NCBI GenBank assembly: GCA_028533045.1
Contig: JAQQAP010000016.1
Location: 1 to 64,000 of the forward strand
Length of the DNA: 64,000 nucleotides
Reading direction: 5' to 3'
From: Spirochaetales bacterium
GTDB taxonomy: Bacteria > Spirochaetota > Spirochaetia > DSM-2461
Position 1 is the first letter of the stretch. The number at the start of each line of letters is the position of its first letter. Below are positions 7,953 to 16,154 of the stretch, piece after piece. The notes beneath the pieces are model-generated. The model had not been told where the DNA came from and made no database searches. It saw only the letters and a program-made list of their open reading frames with translations. The translations under genes and the position numbers were made by a program.

Positions 7953-9956
7953 CTACTTGTTACTATTGTTATTACCTAGATTATCGAGAAAACCGGAGCT
8001 GGACTGTAGCTGATTCAGGGCACTTTCCATATTTCCGTATTTTACACGCAAATCTTGCTCGTAATCTTCCAAGTAAGCCTGATAATCTGTTATTTCCTCA
8101 TCCTTTTTTTCTATAGCATTGTCCAGGGTATCCGTTTTAAGAGAAATGATTCCCCCTGTTTGATTATAGGCCTTGAGGTAGGTATCCACCTGGACCCCCA
8201 CGCCGCTGTCAATAATCAGGTCCCCATCCGTATCCATGCCAAAGAGTTCCTTCACGGCAATAATTTTAGAATTGAGAACCTGGTCCACCTCATCTTCATT
8301 AATCTCAAGATAGCCCCTGAGTTTTGAGGCGGTTACACTTCCGCCGGGAGTCTCATTCGTTGAGATACCCATCTGTGCCAAAAGGGTCAGAGCATTTCCC
8401 TCGCTTGTTTCATAGGGTGCTGCTACCAGAGTCTGGAGGCGGTCCTTCATTTGGCGTAAGGTCATATCACCCCTTAACTGACCCAGGGCTTCCAGGGCTT
8501 CTTCCCGTTCATCATCGGTGAAGTAGTCTTTTTCGTTGATGATCTCTTCATCGTCGCTGGTTAATACGAGAATATTGGTTATTAGGTTATTGTATTCGTA
8601 AACAAATTTAATCAGCGCTTCCTTTGCGGTTTCTATATCGGGGGTAATTTCCAGGTCCACCTCGTCATCGCTGGCACGCTTAAGGTTCAGATTTATTCCG
8701 GGAATAAGATCATCCACCGAATTGTTCTCCCGGATTACTTCTATACCGTTAAATTCTATTATGGCATCCCGGGCCGTGTCGGCGGCGTTGACCGGTTCGT
8801 AGTCGGCAACAATATCGGGATTATACACCTGAATATCTTTTATGGTGATTTCTCTGTAGGTGTTGTTGTTCTTTAAGATAACAGAAGAGAGGTTATCAAC
8901 AAATCCGCTTAACCGCACTGTCATGGTCTCAAAACCGTTGCTGTCCTTAATGGGAGGGGCGTTGTAGCTGCCTGTACCGTCATTCAGGGCAATCACGTTA
9001 AAATCGTCTATTCTTTCGGGGAGGGGAGGATTCTCCCAGGCGGGAAGGTTTACATCCGCCGTCTCGCTATGTATGGTGATCCCTTCCAGGGAAACCGGCG
9101 GTGCACCGGGAACGGCGGGATCGTTCGGAGCGGGAACTGTCATGGATTCGGGAGAGAGTTGAGTCGTTTTATAGGAGAACTGAAGGATAGAACCCGCTTC
9201 AACTTCGTAGGACGAGGAGAGGGGGATTTCTACTTTGGCTCCGTAGTTCAGTTCAATTTCGCCGCTGTTAAGGGAAAAGTTTTCCCCTTGATCACTTCTG
9301 TTGATCACACTGCCCTCGGTAGGTGTCAGTTCCCGGGTATCGGTTCTGACCGGGCGTATCATGGCAATATCTTTAGCAAAGGACTCGGCATCTTCCTTAA
9401 ACATTAAGCGGTTAGAGCTTCCCGTAGGAATGGCTTCAAGGAGGATTACCTGGCTGTCACTACGGTTTTTCACAACCGTGGCCTGTATGATATTACGGCC
9501 TTTTTCATTAAGTCTTTCTGCAAAATCGCTTAGTTTTCCCCCTCTGTAGCGAAGGGATATTTCCTCTTCTCCTACCTGGAAGGCATAAGTTCCGGCGGGA
9601 ACTCTATAATCTTCATCAAGTTGTCCGGAGAGAAAACGGTCATTCGATGCTGTTTGTTTTACTATTACTTTGTAATCGGAAAAGGACGCATCACGATCTG
9701 CCGTTGCTGTGAGGATTCTTTCGTTTGACGATTCAACAATTTTATTGGAAAAGGGGTTTTCAAAGCCATAAAGAGATTTGGCGGCGGTTTGGACGGAAGA
9801 GACCTGCCTGTTAAGATTAAGCCAATAGCCTCTTTGATCTTTGATTTCCTGAAGTTCTTCCTCCAGATTAGTCAATTTAGTCTTTTCCACCTCGACTAAA
9901 TCGTCCACCATTTGAGTATACTTGCTGTTTACACCGGGAATACTTAAATCAGACAT
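7953..9956 (-). CDS. fliD: Flagellar filament capping protein
   Basis: A 667-residue FliD (HAP2), which caps the growing filament and folds incoming flagellin. The N-terminal segment MSDLSIPGVNSKYTQMVDDLVEVEKTKL is the FliD_N domain with its characteristic D0 helix. The C-terminal FliD_C domain includes DLIPGINLNLKRASDDEVDLEI near residue 420 and ends in a coiled coil (ALNQLQSSSGFLDNLG). The central insert (about 230-390) is longer than in enterobacterial FliD. It starts 18 nt after flaG, the usual flaG-fliD order. Spirochaete filaments are periplasmic, so the cap acts in the periplasm. Confidence 0.93.
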   Translation of the reverse strand: MSDLSIPGVNSKYTQMVDDLVEVEKTKLTNLEEELQEIKDQRGYWLNLNRQVSSVQTAAKSLYGFENPFSNKIVESSNERILTATADRDASFSDYKVIVKQTASNDRFLSGQLDEDYRVPAGTYAFQVGEEEISLRYRGGKLSDFAERLNEKGRNIIQATVVKNRSDSQVILLEAIPTGSSNRLMFKEDAESFAKDIAMIRPVRTDTRELTPTEGSVINRSDQGENFSLNSGEIELNYGAKVEIPLSSSYEVEAGSILQFSYKTTQLSPESMTVPAPNDPAVPGAPPVSLEGITIHSETADVNLPAWENPPLPERIDDFNVIALNDGTGSYNAPPIKDSNGFETMTVRLSGFVDNLSSVILKNNNTYREITIKDIQVYNPDIVADYEPVNAADTARDAIIEFNGIEVIRENNSVDDLIPGINLNLKRASDDEVDLEITPDIETAKEALIKFVYEYNNLITNILVLTSDDEEIINEKDYFTDDEREEALEALGQLRGDMTLRQMKDRLQTLVAAPYETSEGNALTLLAQMGISTNETPGGSVTASKLRGYLEINEDEVDQVLNSKIIAVKELFGMDTDGDLIIDSGVGVQVDTYLKAYNQTGGIISLKTDTLDNAIEKKDEEITDYQAYLEDYEQDLRVKYGNMESALNQLQSSSGFLDNLGNNNSNK

Positions 9957-9974
9957 TATGTCCGGCCCGGCCCG

Positions 9975-10343
9975 CTAAATCTCTGTGTCAAATAAAAGCC
10001 CAATCGCTTCCTGTAGGTTTTCATGCAGTCTTTGAATCTCTTCACCTGGTAATTCCCTGATGATTTCCTGTGTTTGCTTGTCGATGATTTTTACGACTAC
10101 CATGTCTATTTTATCGTTGAGTCTATAACTAAATCGAGTATTCTTTACCGCATTTTGCAGGGCCAATTCCAACTCTTTTAGGTTCAGCTGTGGTGTTAAT
10201 TCATTCTTGTTGCCCGTGTTCTCTTTTACGATTTGCACGTGCTGCTGCGGTGCCTGATCCTTCTTTGCAGATACATCAATCTCCGCCGCATGGTTGGTAT
10301 TAACCGAGCCTGCATTTTTGACTATTGTCGTAGCTAAGCTCAT
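9975..10343 (-). CDS. flaG: FlaG-family flagellar protein
   Basis: A 122-residue FlaG. The C-terminal half carries the family pattern: LELALQNAVKNTRFSYRLNDKIDMVVVKIIDKQTQEIIRELPGEE, with the conserved (V)KIIDxxTxEVIRxIPxEE core. The N-terminal 45 residues are polar and probably disordered. FlaG proteins influence filament length. An AAGGAGG ribosome site lies 8 nt before the ATG; its context (ACAAGGAGG) also resembles a CsrA contact site. fliD follows after 18 nt. Confidence 0.88.
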   Translation of the reverse strand: MSLATTIVKNAGSVNTNHAAEIDVSAKKDQAPQQHVQIVKENTGNKNELTPQLNLKELELALQNAVKNTRFSYRLNDKIDMVVVKIIDKQTQEIIRELPGEEIQRLHENLQEAIGLLFDTEI

Positions 10344-10376
10344 AGAGACCTCCTTGTTCTCTAAATATGAGATTAA

Positions 10377-10400
10377 GGAGGGAGGACGCGAACTCCCTCC
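10377..10400 (-). terminator. stem-loop between flagellin and flaG
   Basis: A perfect 8-bp inverted repeat (GGAGGGAG / CTCCCTCC) with an 8-nt loop lies between the flagellin stop and flaG. On the minus strand it is followed by TTAAT, not a strong U-tract, so partial termination or 3'-end protection of the abundant flagellin mRNA is more likely than full termination. Confidence 0.4.
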
Positions 10401-10476
10401 GGAATCTCCCGCTAAAAAGATGACGTCCAGAAATCTCTTTGGCGGGCAGCATCATGCTGCTGAAGTCTTGTTGCTT

Positions 10477-11334
10477 TTAGGCCAGCAACTGAAGTACATT
10501 CTGAGAACGAACGTTAGCCTGAGCCAGCATAGCCATGCCAGCCTGATTCAGAACGGACTCTTTGGTGTAATCCACCATTTCGGAAGCCATATTGGCATCC
10601 CGAATGCCCGATTCTGCAGCCTGAAGGTTCTCAGCCGCAATTGCAACGCCCTTGGAAGCCATTTCAAAACGATTCTGATAAGCTCCCAGGTCAGCCCGCT
10701 GACGATTAACCATTCGCAGTGCGTTGTCTACGATACCGATTGTCATGTTTGCCCCCTCTACTGAAGTAAGCGAAACATTTCCGTTGTCGGTTCCCTGTCC
10801 GTTCTGAAGACCCAATGCTGTTGCTGTCATGGTGCCTATAAAGATCTGTTCGCTCTGATCCATATTGGCTCCAACCTGAAGCTGCATGATGTCTCCGGTG
10901 GCAGAGGATACTGCGAATCTACCGGTCAGCATATTCATTCCGTTAAACTGAGCGTGGGACGCGATCCGATTTACTTCGTCAACCAATTGTGAAACTTCTA
11001 CCTGGATCTGCATTCTGTCTTCGGCGGTATAAATACCGTTCGCAGACTGTACCGAAAGTTCTCTGATTCTACCCAAAATGTCGGAAGTTTCCTGCAGGTA
11101 TCCTTCGGAAGCCTGTATAAAGGAAACACCGTTACCAATATTCCTGACCGCCTGGTCAAGTCCACCGATTTGGGCTCTCATTTTTTCCGATACGGCCAGC
11201 CCGGAAGCATCATCTCCAGCCTTATTAATTCTAAGACCGGAAGAAAGCTTTTCCATTGAAGAACTCAGGTTAAGGTCTGTAACACCGAGATTCCTGTCCG
11301 CATTCATTGCGCTCATGTTGTGATTAATTACCAT
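10477..11334 (-). CDS. flaB: Flagellin, FlaB-type core filament protein (copy 2)
   Basis: A 285-residue flagellin without a signal peptide, matching spirochaete FlaB core proteins in size. The N-terminal D0/D1 part reads [47 protein letters not shown] and [24 protein letters not shown]; the C-terminal part ends with [27 protein letters not shown]. The middle variable region is short, as in FlaB. The start is the ATG at 11332-11334 with AAGGAGGG 7 nt upstream; an in-frame ATG at 11391 would add 19 residues that lie in the leader. It is strongly similar to the neighbouring flagellin at 11550, so the pair arose by tandem duplication. Confidence 0.95.
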   Translation of the reverse strand: MVINHNMSAMNADRNLGVTDLNLSSSMEKLSSGLRINKAGDDASGLAVSEKMRAQIGGLDQAVRNIGNGVSFIQASEGYLQETSDILGRIRELSVQSANGIYTAEDRMQIQVEVSQLVDEVNRIASHAQFNGMNMLTGRFAVSSATGDIMQLQVGANMDQSEQIFIGTMTATALGLQNGQGTDNGNVSLTSVEGANMTIGIVDNALRMVNRQRADLGAYQNRFEMASKGVAIAAENLQAAESGIRDANMASEMVDYTKESVLNQAGMAMLAQANVRSQNVLQLLA

Positions 11335-11358
11335 GGATTTCCCTCCTTGAAAGTTACT

Positions 11359-11372
11359 GGGCATCCTTGCCC
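11359..11372 (-). promoter_or_regulatory. putative CsrA-binding hairpin in flagellin leader (copy 2)
   Basis: On the transcript strand the sequence is GGGCAAGGATGCCC: a 4-bp GGGC/GCCC stem with GGA in the loop and CAAGGATG around it, close to the CsrA consensus (ACARGGAUG). It lies 10 nt upstream of the AAGGAGGG ribosome site, which is itself a second GGA site. The same 14-mer occurs in the other flagellin leader. Confidence 0.7.
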
Positions 11373-11445
11373 AATTCCTTGTATACCGCAAGGAACCGAC
11401 ACTAAGGGATTTCGCGTCACCCTAGTGTCTATTCCAGCTCAACAA

Positions 11446-11483
11446 GGAGATTTCTCCCAGTTAATTAACCGGGAAAAATCTCC
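11446..11483. terminator. long stem-loop between the two flagellin genes
   Basis: GGAGATTT-CTCCCAGTTAA / TTAACCGGGA-AAATCTCC forms a nearly continuous stem of about 17 bp closing on TTAATTAA. It lies downstream of the 11550 flagellin stop and upstream of the 11334 flagellin. There is no long U-tract on either strand, so it may terminate weakly or stabilise the upstream mRNA. Two further small inverted repeats lie nearby (11398-11429 and 11375-11395). Confidence 0.5.
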
Positions 11484-11549
11484 TCACCCTGCGTATACAA
11501 CAGGAGGAAACCTGTCAAAGAACAATACTCCTATGGTAATTATACTACA

Positions 11550-12410
11550 CTACTGGAGCAGTTGCAAGACATTCTGTCCCCGCTGGTTTGCCTGGGCGAG
11601 CATAGAGTTGCTAGCCTGAGTCAGGATGTTGTCCTTGGCAAACTCAACACTTACCTGAGCCATGTCAGCGTCCCGGATTCTGGACTCGGACGCCTGCATG
11701 TTTTCGGCGGCGATGTCGATACCTTTGGTTGCCATTTCCAGTCTGTTCTGGTAAGCACCCAAGTCGGCTCGCTGCTTGTTAACATTCTTCAGGGCGTTGT
11801 CAAGAACACCAATGTTTCTGTTGGCCTGTTCGGGGGTAGAAAGGGACATAATGCTACCTGTACCAATCTGTCTTACTCCCAGGGCAGTGGCAGTCATGGT
11901 ACCGATGAAAACCTGTTCTCTCTGGTCCATGTTGGCACCAATGTGCAACCACATAGAAGAGGTAACGGAGTTGTTTCCCGTTTCCTTGGCAAAACGGCCA
12001 GTGAGCATATTCATGCCGTTGAACTGAGCGTGGGAAGCAATTCTGTCGATTTCATCAACAAGCTGAGAAACTTCTACCTGGATCTGCATTCTGTCTTCTG
12101 CGGTGTAGATACCGTTGGAAGACTGTACAGCCAGTTCCCGAACTCTCAAGAGAACATCGGAGGTTTCCTGCAGGTAACCTTCGGTGGTCTGGATAAAACT
12201 GATACCGTCGCCGGCGTTTCTGGAAGCCTGATTCAAACCCTGGATTTGGGCTCTCATTTTTTCAGATACGGCCAGTCCGGAAGCGTCATCTCCAGCTCTG
12301 TTGATTCTCAGACCGGAAGAGAGTTTTTCCATGTCTTTCTGTACACTAAGGTTATTAACCCCAAGTTCTCGGTCTGCATAAAGGGCAGACATGTTGTGAT
12401 TGATGATCAT
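11550..12410 (-). CDS. flaB: Flagellin, FlaB-type core filament protein (copy 1)
   Basis: A 286-residue FlaB-type flagellin. The N-terminus [18 protein letters not shown], the [20 protein letters not shown] motif, [27 protein letters not shown] and the C-terminal [23 protein letters not shown] are all conserved. Flagellin is exported without a cleaved signal by the flagellar type III apparatus and, in spirochaetes, polymerises in the periplasm. A GGAGG ribosome site precedes the ATG. Upstream are a candidate CsrA hairpin (12444-12457) and a sigma-28-like promoter (12468-12495). It is the promoter-proximal member of the flagellin pair. Confidence 0.95.
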   Translation of the reverse strand: MIINHNMSALYADRELGVNNLSVQKDMEKLSSGLRINRAGDDASGLAVSEKMRAQIQGLNQASRNAGDGISFIQTTEGYLQETSDVLLRVRELAVQSSNGIYTAEDRMQIQVEVSQLVDEIDRIASHAQFNGMNMLTGRFAKETGNNSVTSSMWLHIGANMDQREQVFIGTMTATALGVRQIGTGSIMSLSTPEQANRNIGVLDNALKNVNKQRADLGAYQNRLEMATKGIDIAAENMQASESRIRDADMAQVSVEFAKDNILTQASNSMLAQANQRGQNVLQLLQ

Positions 12411-12443
12411 TCTTCATTCCTCCATGAATAAAGTGTTTTTAAA

Positions 12444-12457
12444 GGGCATCCTTGCCC
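12444..12457 (-). promoter_or_regulatory. putative CsrA-binding hairpin in flagellin leader (copy 1)
   Basis: The transcript strand reads GGGCAAGGATGCCC, identical to the hairpin in the other flagellin leader, with the GGA in the loop. It lies 20 nt upstream of the GGAGGA ribosome site and only a few nucleotides downstream of the start point expected from the sigma-28-like promoter at 12468-12495, so it would form the 5' end of the mRNA. Confidence 0.7.
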
Positions 12458-12467
12458 CGGCGGAAGG

Positions 12468-12495
12468 GCGTCGGCATTTCAAAAAGAAAACTTTA
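12468..12495 (-). promoter_or_regulatory. sigma-28 (FliA)-type promoter for flagellin
   Basis: Reading the minus strand: TAAAGTTT, then GCCGACGC, with 16 nt between TAAA and GCCGA (the consensus TAAAGTTT-N11-GCCGATAA has 15). The -35 half matches perfectly, the -10 half in the first five bases. A FliA-type sigma factor is expected for late flagellar genes. A gap of about 200 nt further upstream shows nothing else clear. Confidence 0.6.
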
Positions 12496-12706
12496 GACCT
12501 TTCCGCATATTCTTTTATCGACACCCCCTGCGGATAAACTTGAAAAAAAATTACGGTTTTTCTTAAAGTTTTTTCTCAAATGCCGAGTATAAAAGGGGGA
12601 GTCCTGCTAAAACCTGCTTCAAAGTGGGTTTTGGCAATATTTCATTGTAATGAGATTAGGGGGGTAGAGGTCTTATCGTGGGAGAATGGTGTATGTTGAG
12701 TGGATA

Positions 12707-13546
12707 TTAGCCAAGAAAATGCTGGACCATAGGATCGTCCGGATCAATTTCCTTTAGTCGGTTAAGTATTTGGTCGGCCCGGCTTAAATCATTCATCTTT
12801 AAACAGACCATGGCCATGTTGGAAAGGAGGGTAGGGTTATCTTCTTCCAGTTTTAACCCTTCCTCTAAATGTTCCAGAGCCCTATTCCAGTTTCCCTGTT
12901 CCGATTCGCAAAGGGACATTTCGTTAAGCAGTTCTGCCGTAGGTGGGGCCACTTCTCCGGCTCGCTGAAAGGCTTGAAAGGCCTGGGCCCATTTTTCTGT
13001 TTGTCTTAAAGCCCAACCCAGAAGAAACCAGCCGTTAGAAGAGTCGCTATGGTTTCCCAGAAAACTCTCAATAAGAGCGATTCCCTTATCCCAGTTTTTC
13101 TCTTTAATTTCATGAAGGGCACGGCTATATTCAGGGTTGTCTTTTAAACGGTATTCATCCCTTTTTTTGTAGAAAAGAGCAAGGTTCGAACGGTGAAGGG
13201 ATACTTCCGGTTCCAGAGCACAAAGAGTTTTAAAAAGTTCCTCTGCGAAGGAAAACTGTTCTTGATCAACCTTAAGTTGCGCCGTAGTGAGAACCGTATT
13301 AACAATATCGGGACGAACCGCTTTTAAAAGACTGCGATAATAGTCGGAATCGCGACCATTTGGCTTTTCTTGAAGAACATAGAGCATCCCGCTTATCAGA
13401 GCAGGCCAGTTTAGCTGTCCTATATCCCAGCTATCCTCCTGACCTTCCGGTATTTCAACGGGGAGAGGGATAGAGCTATCCAGGGTAAATTCATCGATCT
13501 GTTCAGCCAGAGATTCAGGCAGGTTTATATACAGAATTTTTTTCAT
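12707..13546 (-). CDS. TPR-repeat protein
   Basis: A 279-residue cytoplasmic protein with tetratricopeptide repeats in its C-terminal half: SNGWFLLGWALRQTEKWAQAFQAFQRAGEVAP, ELLNEMSLCESEQGNWNRALEHLEEGLKLEE and LLSNMAMVCLKMNDLSRADQILNRLKEIDP, each with the W/A-G-A spacing. The N-terminal 90 residues (MKKILYINLPESLAEQIDEFTLD) carry no known motif. The ATG at 13546 was preferred to a TTG two codons upstream; neither has a strong ribosome site. It directly follows the PlzA-like gene (6 nt), so it is probably co-transcribed and may serve as a protein-protein adaptor. Confidence 0.8.
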   Translation of the reverse strand: MKKILYINLPESLAEQIDEFTLDSSIPLPVEIPEGQEDSWDIGQLNWPALISGMLYVLQEKPNGRDSDYYRSLLKAVRPDIVNTVLTTAQLKVDQEQFSFAEELFKTLCALEPEVSLHRSNLALFYKKRDEYRLKDNPEYSRALHEIKEKNWDKGIALIESFLGNHSDSSNGWFLLGWALRQTEKWAQAFQAFQRAGEVAPPTAELLNEMSLCESEQGNWNRALEHLEEGLKLEEDNPTLLSNMAMVCLKMNDLSRADQILNRLKEIDPDDPMVQHFLG

Positions 13547-13552
13547 GTTCAA

Positions 13553-14446
13553 TTAAGCCCGGGTTGAGGCTTCTCCTTTTTGAGCCGAAGCAACTTGTGA
13601 TTTGGAAGATGATTCATCTGGTTGAGCCGACTCTTGCTTTCCCGGTTTGGATTTAACTGAATGGAAATAGCTGTTAAGGGCCAGAGTATACTGCATGGGG
13701 ATAGCTTTTTCTTCGTATTCAAGGGCAATAGCGCAAATATCTTTCCGGCCCTCTACCGCTTCAAAGCGAACAATCTTTCCCCGGAGGGTTAAAAGTTTTC
13801 CATCCTTCATATTTATGCCCATATTAAAGGTTTTGCCTATAAGAAATTTGGCATTTCCCAAGATAATAACCTTCATCCCGCAAAAAGATATATCCCGAAT
13901 AATGGCATTACGGGGGACATTGTCTATTACTAACGCGGCATTCTTACTGGCAAATCCCAGTTTTCTCAGAGTATCAGGTGTAAGAATAACACGCTCTTCC
14001 CTTCGTTTCTTTGCCACGATGGAAGCTTCCAGCATGGTTCCAAGGATATGAATCAAATCATCCGGCGGTCTTTGGGAGTATTCACATGTAATGAGGTAGA
14101 GGCCGCTTTCCTTTTTATAGAGACTCATGGAGGTGATTTTAGACTGAATGAAAAAAGAAATATGATCAGAAGGTCTATCGGCATTTCGAAAGCAGAAACG
14201 TACGGACACCTGATTGTTTTGATCCTTTATAATGCCCATGGTGGCCGGATCAAGATTGATGAGTATTTTGGCAGACTTCATAGAGGTTGAGTAGATAATG
14301 CAAGCTTGTTGTCCGCCGGAAAACTTTATGTATACCTGTTTGGTAATGAGTCCCAGACTAATAATAACATCTTTTGTAAAAGTTACATCCTGCTCGGCGT
14401 ATTCCGCGTAGTAGTTGTTCAGTTGCTGTGATGTTACGACCGCCAT
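13553..14446 (-). CDS. PlzA-like PilZ-domain c-di-GMP receptor
   Basis: A 297-residue cytoplasmic protein with an N-terminal PilZN-like beta domain (about residues 1-150) and a canonical PilZ domain (about 150-255). The switch region reads KKRREERVILT (RxxxR) and the second motif RDISFCGMKV supplies DxSxxG, so c-di-GMP binding is expected. This architecture matches Borrelia PlzA and related spirochaete proteins that couple c-di-GMP to motility and virulence. The C-terminal 40 residues are Ser/Gln/Lys-rich and probably disordered. The start is the ATG at 14446 with AAGGGG 6 nt upstream. It lies directly behind the 6S RNA gene. Confidence 0.85.
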   Translation of the reverse strand: MAVVTSQQLNNYYAEYAEQDVTFTKDVIISLGLITKQVYIKFSGGQQACIIYSTSMKSAKILINLDPATMGIIKDQNNQVSVRFCFRNADRPSDHISFFIQSKITSMSLYKKESGLYLITCEYSQRPPDDLIHILGTMLEASIVAKKRREERVILTPDTLRKLGFASKNAALVIDNVPRNAIIRDISFCGMKVIILGNAKFLIGKTFNMGINMKDGKLLTLRGKIVRFEAVEGRKDICAIALEYEEKAIPMQYTLALNSYFHSVKSKPGKQESAQPDESSSKSQVASAQKGEASTRA

Positions 14447-14466
14447 TGAAACCCCTTGTATAAAAA

Positions 14467-14641
14467 CCCGCAGTGCCGACCAGGGAAGGTGGCTCTTGAA
14501 CACTTTGGTTCAAGGTGGGAGTCCGCTCCGAAGTTTCCTGTTTCTCCACTAAAGGGATAGCAATTCCTACTTCGACATTTAGGAGTCCCGATTTTTTATA
14601 CTTAGTCGCAAGAGACAATTCCTCATCGCGAACACCGCAGG
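14467..14641 (-). ncRNA. ssrS: 6S RNA
   Basis: Between zapA and the PilZ gene, the minus strand encodes a 175-nt RNA with 6S features. The ends pair over nine positions (CCTGCGGTG with CACTGCGGG), the 5' side has TTCGCGATG, and the 3' side carries ACCTTGAACC...GTTCAAG, matching the conserved hairpin segment of E. coli 6S. A T5 run follows at 14462-14466. 6S RNA binds the housekeeping RNA polymerase holoenzyme as a promoter mimic. The position right behind zapA is the same as in many bacteria. An 86-codon open frame across it is not coding. Confidence 0.85.
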
Positions 14642-14959
14642 CTAAATTTCTTCATTATCTTCCAGAATCCGATCGATCTGTTCAATCAGACTCCGGGCTG
14701 CATCTTCCAGCTCTTCTTCTATTGTACTACAGGAAGAGGCGGTCTGTCCACGGTCACCTTCAGCTTTAAACAACTCATCAATGATATTAAAGCTGGTGAG
14801 AATAGATAGCTTCAGGGGGTCCTGCATGGGAGAGCGTTCCTGTGTTTCCTGGAGTTTTTTCTGGTAGTAGGAGACGACTTTTCTTATATATTCTTTATTA
14901 TCTCCCGCCTTGATAGATAGGGCGGTACCTAAAAGTTTGATTTGTAGGATATCATCCAT
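14642..14959 (-). CDS. zapA: Cell division protein ZapA
   Basis: A 105-residue ZapA, which cross-links FtsZ protofilaments at the Z-ring. The N-terminal beta part (LQIKLLGTALSIKAGDNKEYIRKVVSYYQKKL) matches the family's I-x-G-x-x-Y/L-x(I)-x-G..EY(L) pattern. The central helix (DPLKLSILTSFNIIDELFKAEG) and the C-terminal coiled coil follow. The next gene upstream encodes a ZapB-like coiled-coil protein, 6 nt away. The 6S RNA begins at its stop codon. Confidence 0.9.
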   Translation of the reverse strand: MDDILQIKLLGTALSIKAGDNKEYIRKVVSYYQKKLQETQERSPMQDPLKLSILTSFNIIDELFKAEGDRGQTASSCSTIEEELEDAARSLIEQIDRILEDNEEI

Positions 14960-14965
14960 GGAAAA

Positions 14966-15535
14966 TCAGAAGATATCCAGGTCCTGGGGAGACCTGGTAT
15001 CTTCTTCATCCTGCTGCTCGGAATGATTGACTTGACTTTCTTCCTCATCGGAAATCAGGGGAAATCCCCCGTCAATATCGGGTTCGTCACTGGCAGGTTG
15101 ATCAGCCGTTATTTCTGCAGCGGCTTCGAACTGCATTTCTTCCTGAATTGTTTCTTCGGCAACAACTTCCGCTTCCGGCTCTGTTTCTTCCTCTACCGCA
15201 GGGGCTTCGGCTTCTACTTCCTCTTCTTCGATCAGTTCATCTTCCTCTTCTGTCTGGGGCTGAAGGACGATTTCCTCTTCTTCCTGCTGGACCGGAAGGT
15301 CGGATTCCTCGTTATCAACCAATTCAAGTTGAGAAAGAACACCTATTAAACCCTCTTCCACTTTATCACTGTCGGACTGGTAAGAGGAAAGGGCTTCTTC
15401 GAGGCTTGATATTTTTTCCTCATGGGAAGCTATCTGAGCCAGAAGATCTTTCTTCTCTTCTCTAAGACTATTGATTAACTCAATGGCGTCTTTGATTTTT
15501 TTGTCCAATACTTGAATCTGTTCAAGGGTTATCAT
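14966..15535 (-). CDS. acidic coiled-coil protein, ZapB-like
   Basis: A 189-residue protein in two parts. Residues 1-65 form a heptad coiled coil (LEQIQVLDKKIKDAIELINSLREEKKDLLAQI..EKISSLEEALSSYQ) of the kind seen in ZapB-type division proteins. Residues 75-189 are extremely acidic and proline-poor (long Glu runs, EEEEIVLQPQTEEEDELIEEEE) and surely disordered. It lies next to zapA and is transcribed with it, so a role at the Z-ring is likely. A CTTCGGGG-type hairpin at 15554-15567 separates it from rplT. Confidence 0.65.
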   Translation of the reverse strand: MITLEQIQVLDKKIKDAIELINSLREEKKDLLAQIASHEEKISSLEEALSSYQSDSDKVEEGLIGVLSQLELVDNEESDLPVQQEEEEIVLQPQTEEEDELIEEEEVEAEAPAVEEETEPEAEVVAEETIQEEMQFEAAAEITADQPASDEPDIDGGFPLISDEEESQVNHSEQQDEEDTRSPQDLDIF

Positions 15536-15553
15536 ATGTTACCAAATCTCCAT

Positions 15554-15567
15554 GGCCCCGAAGGGCC
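15554..15567 (-). terminator. short stable hairpin after rplT
   Basis: GGCCC-TTCG-GGGCC on the minus strand, a 5-bp GC stem closed by a UUCG-type tetraloop, lies 5 nt behind the rplT stop. It has no U-tract and may act as an RNase barrier rather than a terminator. Confidence 0.35.
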
Positions 15568-15572
15568 GTAAA

Positions 15573-15929
15573 TTATTTCAGGGCAGCCTTTGACTGTTCT
15601 ACAACAGCGGCAAAAGCTTTGGGATCTTCCAGAGCCATAGCGGCGAGAGCTTTTCTGTTTAGCTCAATACCGGCTTTGTTCAATCCGTTAATAAACTGAG
15701 AGTAAGACATGTCCTGCTCTCTTACAGCGGCAGAGATACGAGCGATCCAGAGCTGTCTGAATTCTCTTTTCTTTACCTTTCTGTCACGGTAGGCGTACTG
15801 TCCCGCCTTCTTTACGGCATCCTTGGCCGTTCTGTGAAGCTTACTTCGTCGTCCCCAGTAACCTTTAGCCTCTTTCAGAACTTTTTTACGACGATTTTTT
15901 CGTCTTGTTCCGTCTACTGCTCTTGGCAT
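15573..15929 (-). CDS. rplT: 50S ribosomal protein L20
   Basis: A 118-residue L20, which binds 23S rRNA early in large subunit assembly and often represses its own operon. The N-terminus [39 protein letters not shown] and the [23 protein letters not shown] block are hallmark sequences. It is full length and ends the infC-rpmI-rplT operon, 12 nt after rpmI. Confidence 0.98.
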   Translation of the reverse strand: MPRAVDGTRRKNRRKKVLKEAKGYWGRRSKLHRTAKDAVKKAGQYAYRDRKVKKREFRQLWIARISAAVREQDMSYSQFINGLNKAGIELNRKALAAMALEDPKAFAAVVEQSKAALK

Positions 15930-15941
15930 TTGCTACCTTCC

Positions 15942-16139
15942 TTATGCGTAGGGTAAAAGTGTGTTAAGTCTAGGTACTTCTGCGTCACTGATAACGCTGG
16001 TATGTCTTAACTTTCTCTTTCTTTTGGCGGACTTTTTGGTCAGAATATGACGAGTTCCCTGGGATTTGTACTTAAACTTTCCCGAACCGGTCTTCTTGAA
16101 CCGTTTGGCCGCAGCCTTTTTGGATTTCATCTTAGGCAT
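15942..16139 (-). CDS. rpmI: 50S ribosomal protein L35
   Basis: A 65-residue, very basic L35: [45 protein letters not shown] is the family pattern. It lies between infC (15 nt upstream) and rplT, the universal bacterial gene order. Confidence 0.98.
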   Translation of the reverse strand: MPKMKSKKAAAKRFKKTGSGKFKYKSQGTRHILTKKSAKRKRKLRHTSVISDAEVPRLNTLLPYA

Positions 16140-16154
16140 GTAAACACATCCTTT

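Noticed and set aside
11562..12431. 289-codon open frame antisense to a flagellin gene
   Set aside because: It is a mirror of the conserved flagellin codon pattern; no start signal, no recognisable protein.
14358..14618. 86-codon open frame between zapA and the PilZ gene
   Set aside because: The region is better explained by 6S RNA plus the PilZ N-terminus; peptide has no family or ribosome site.
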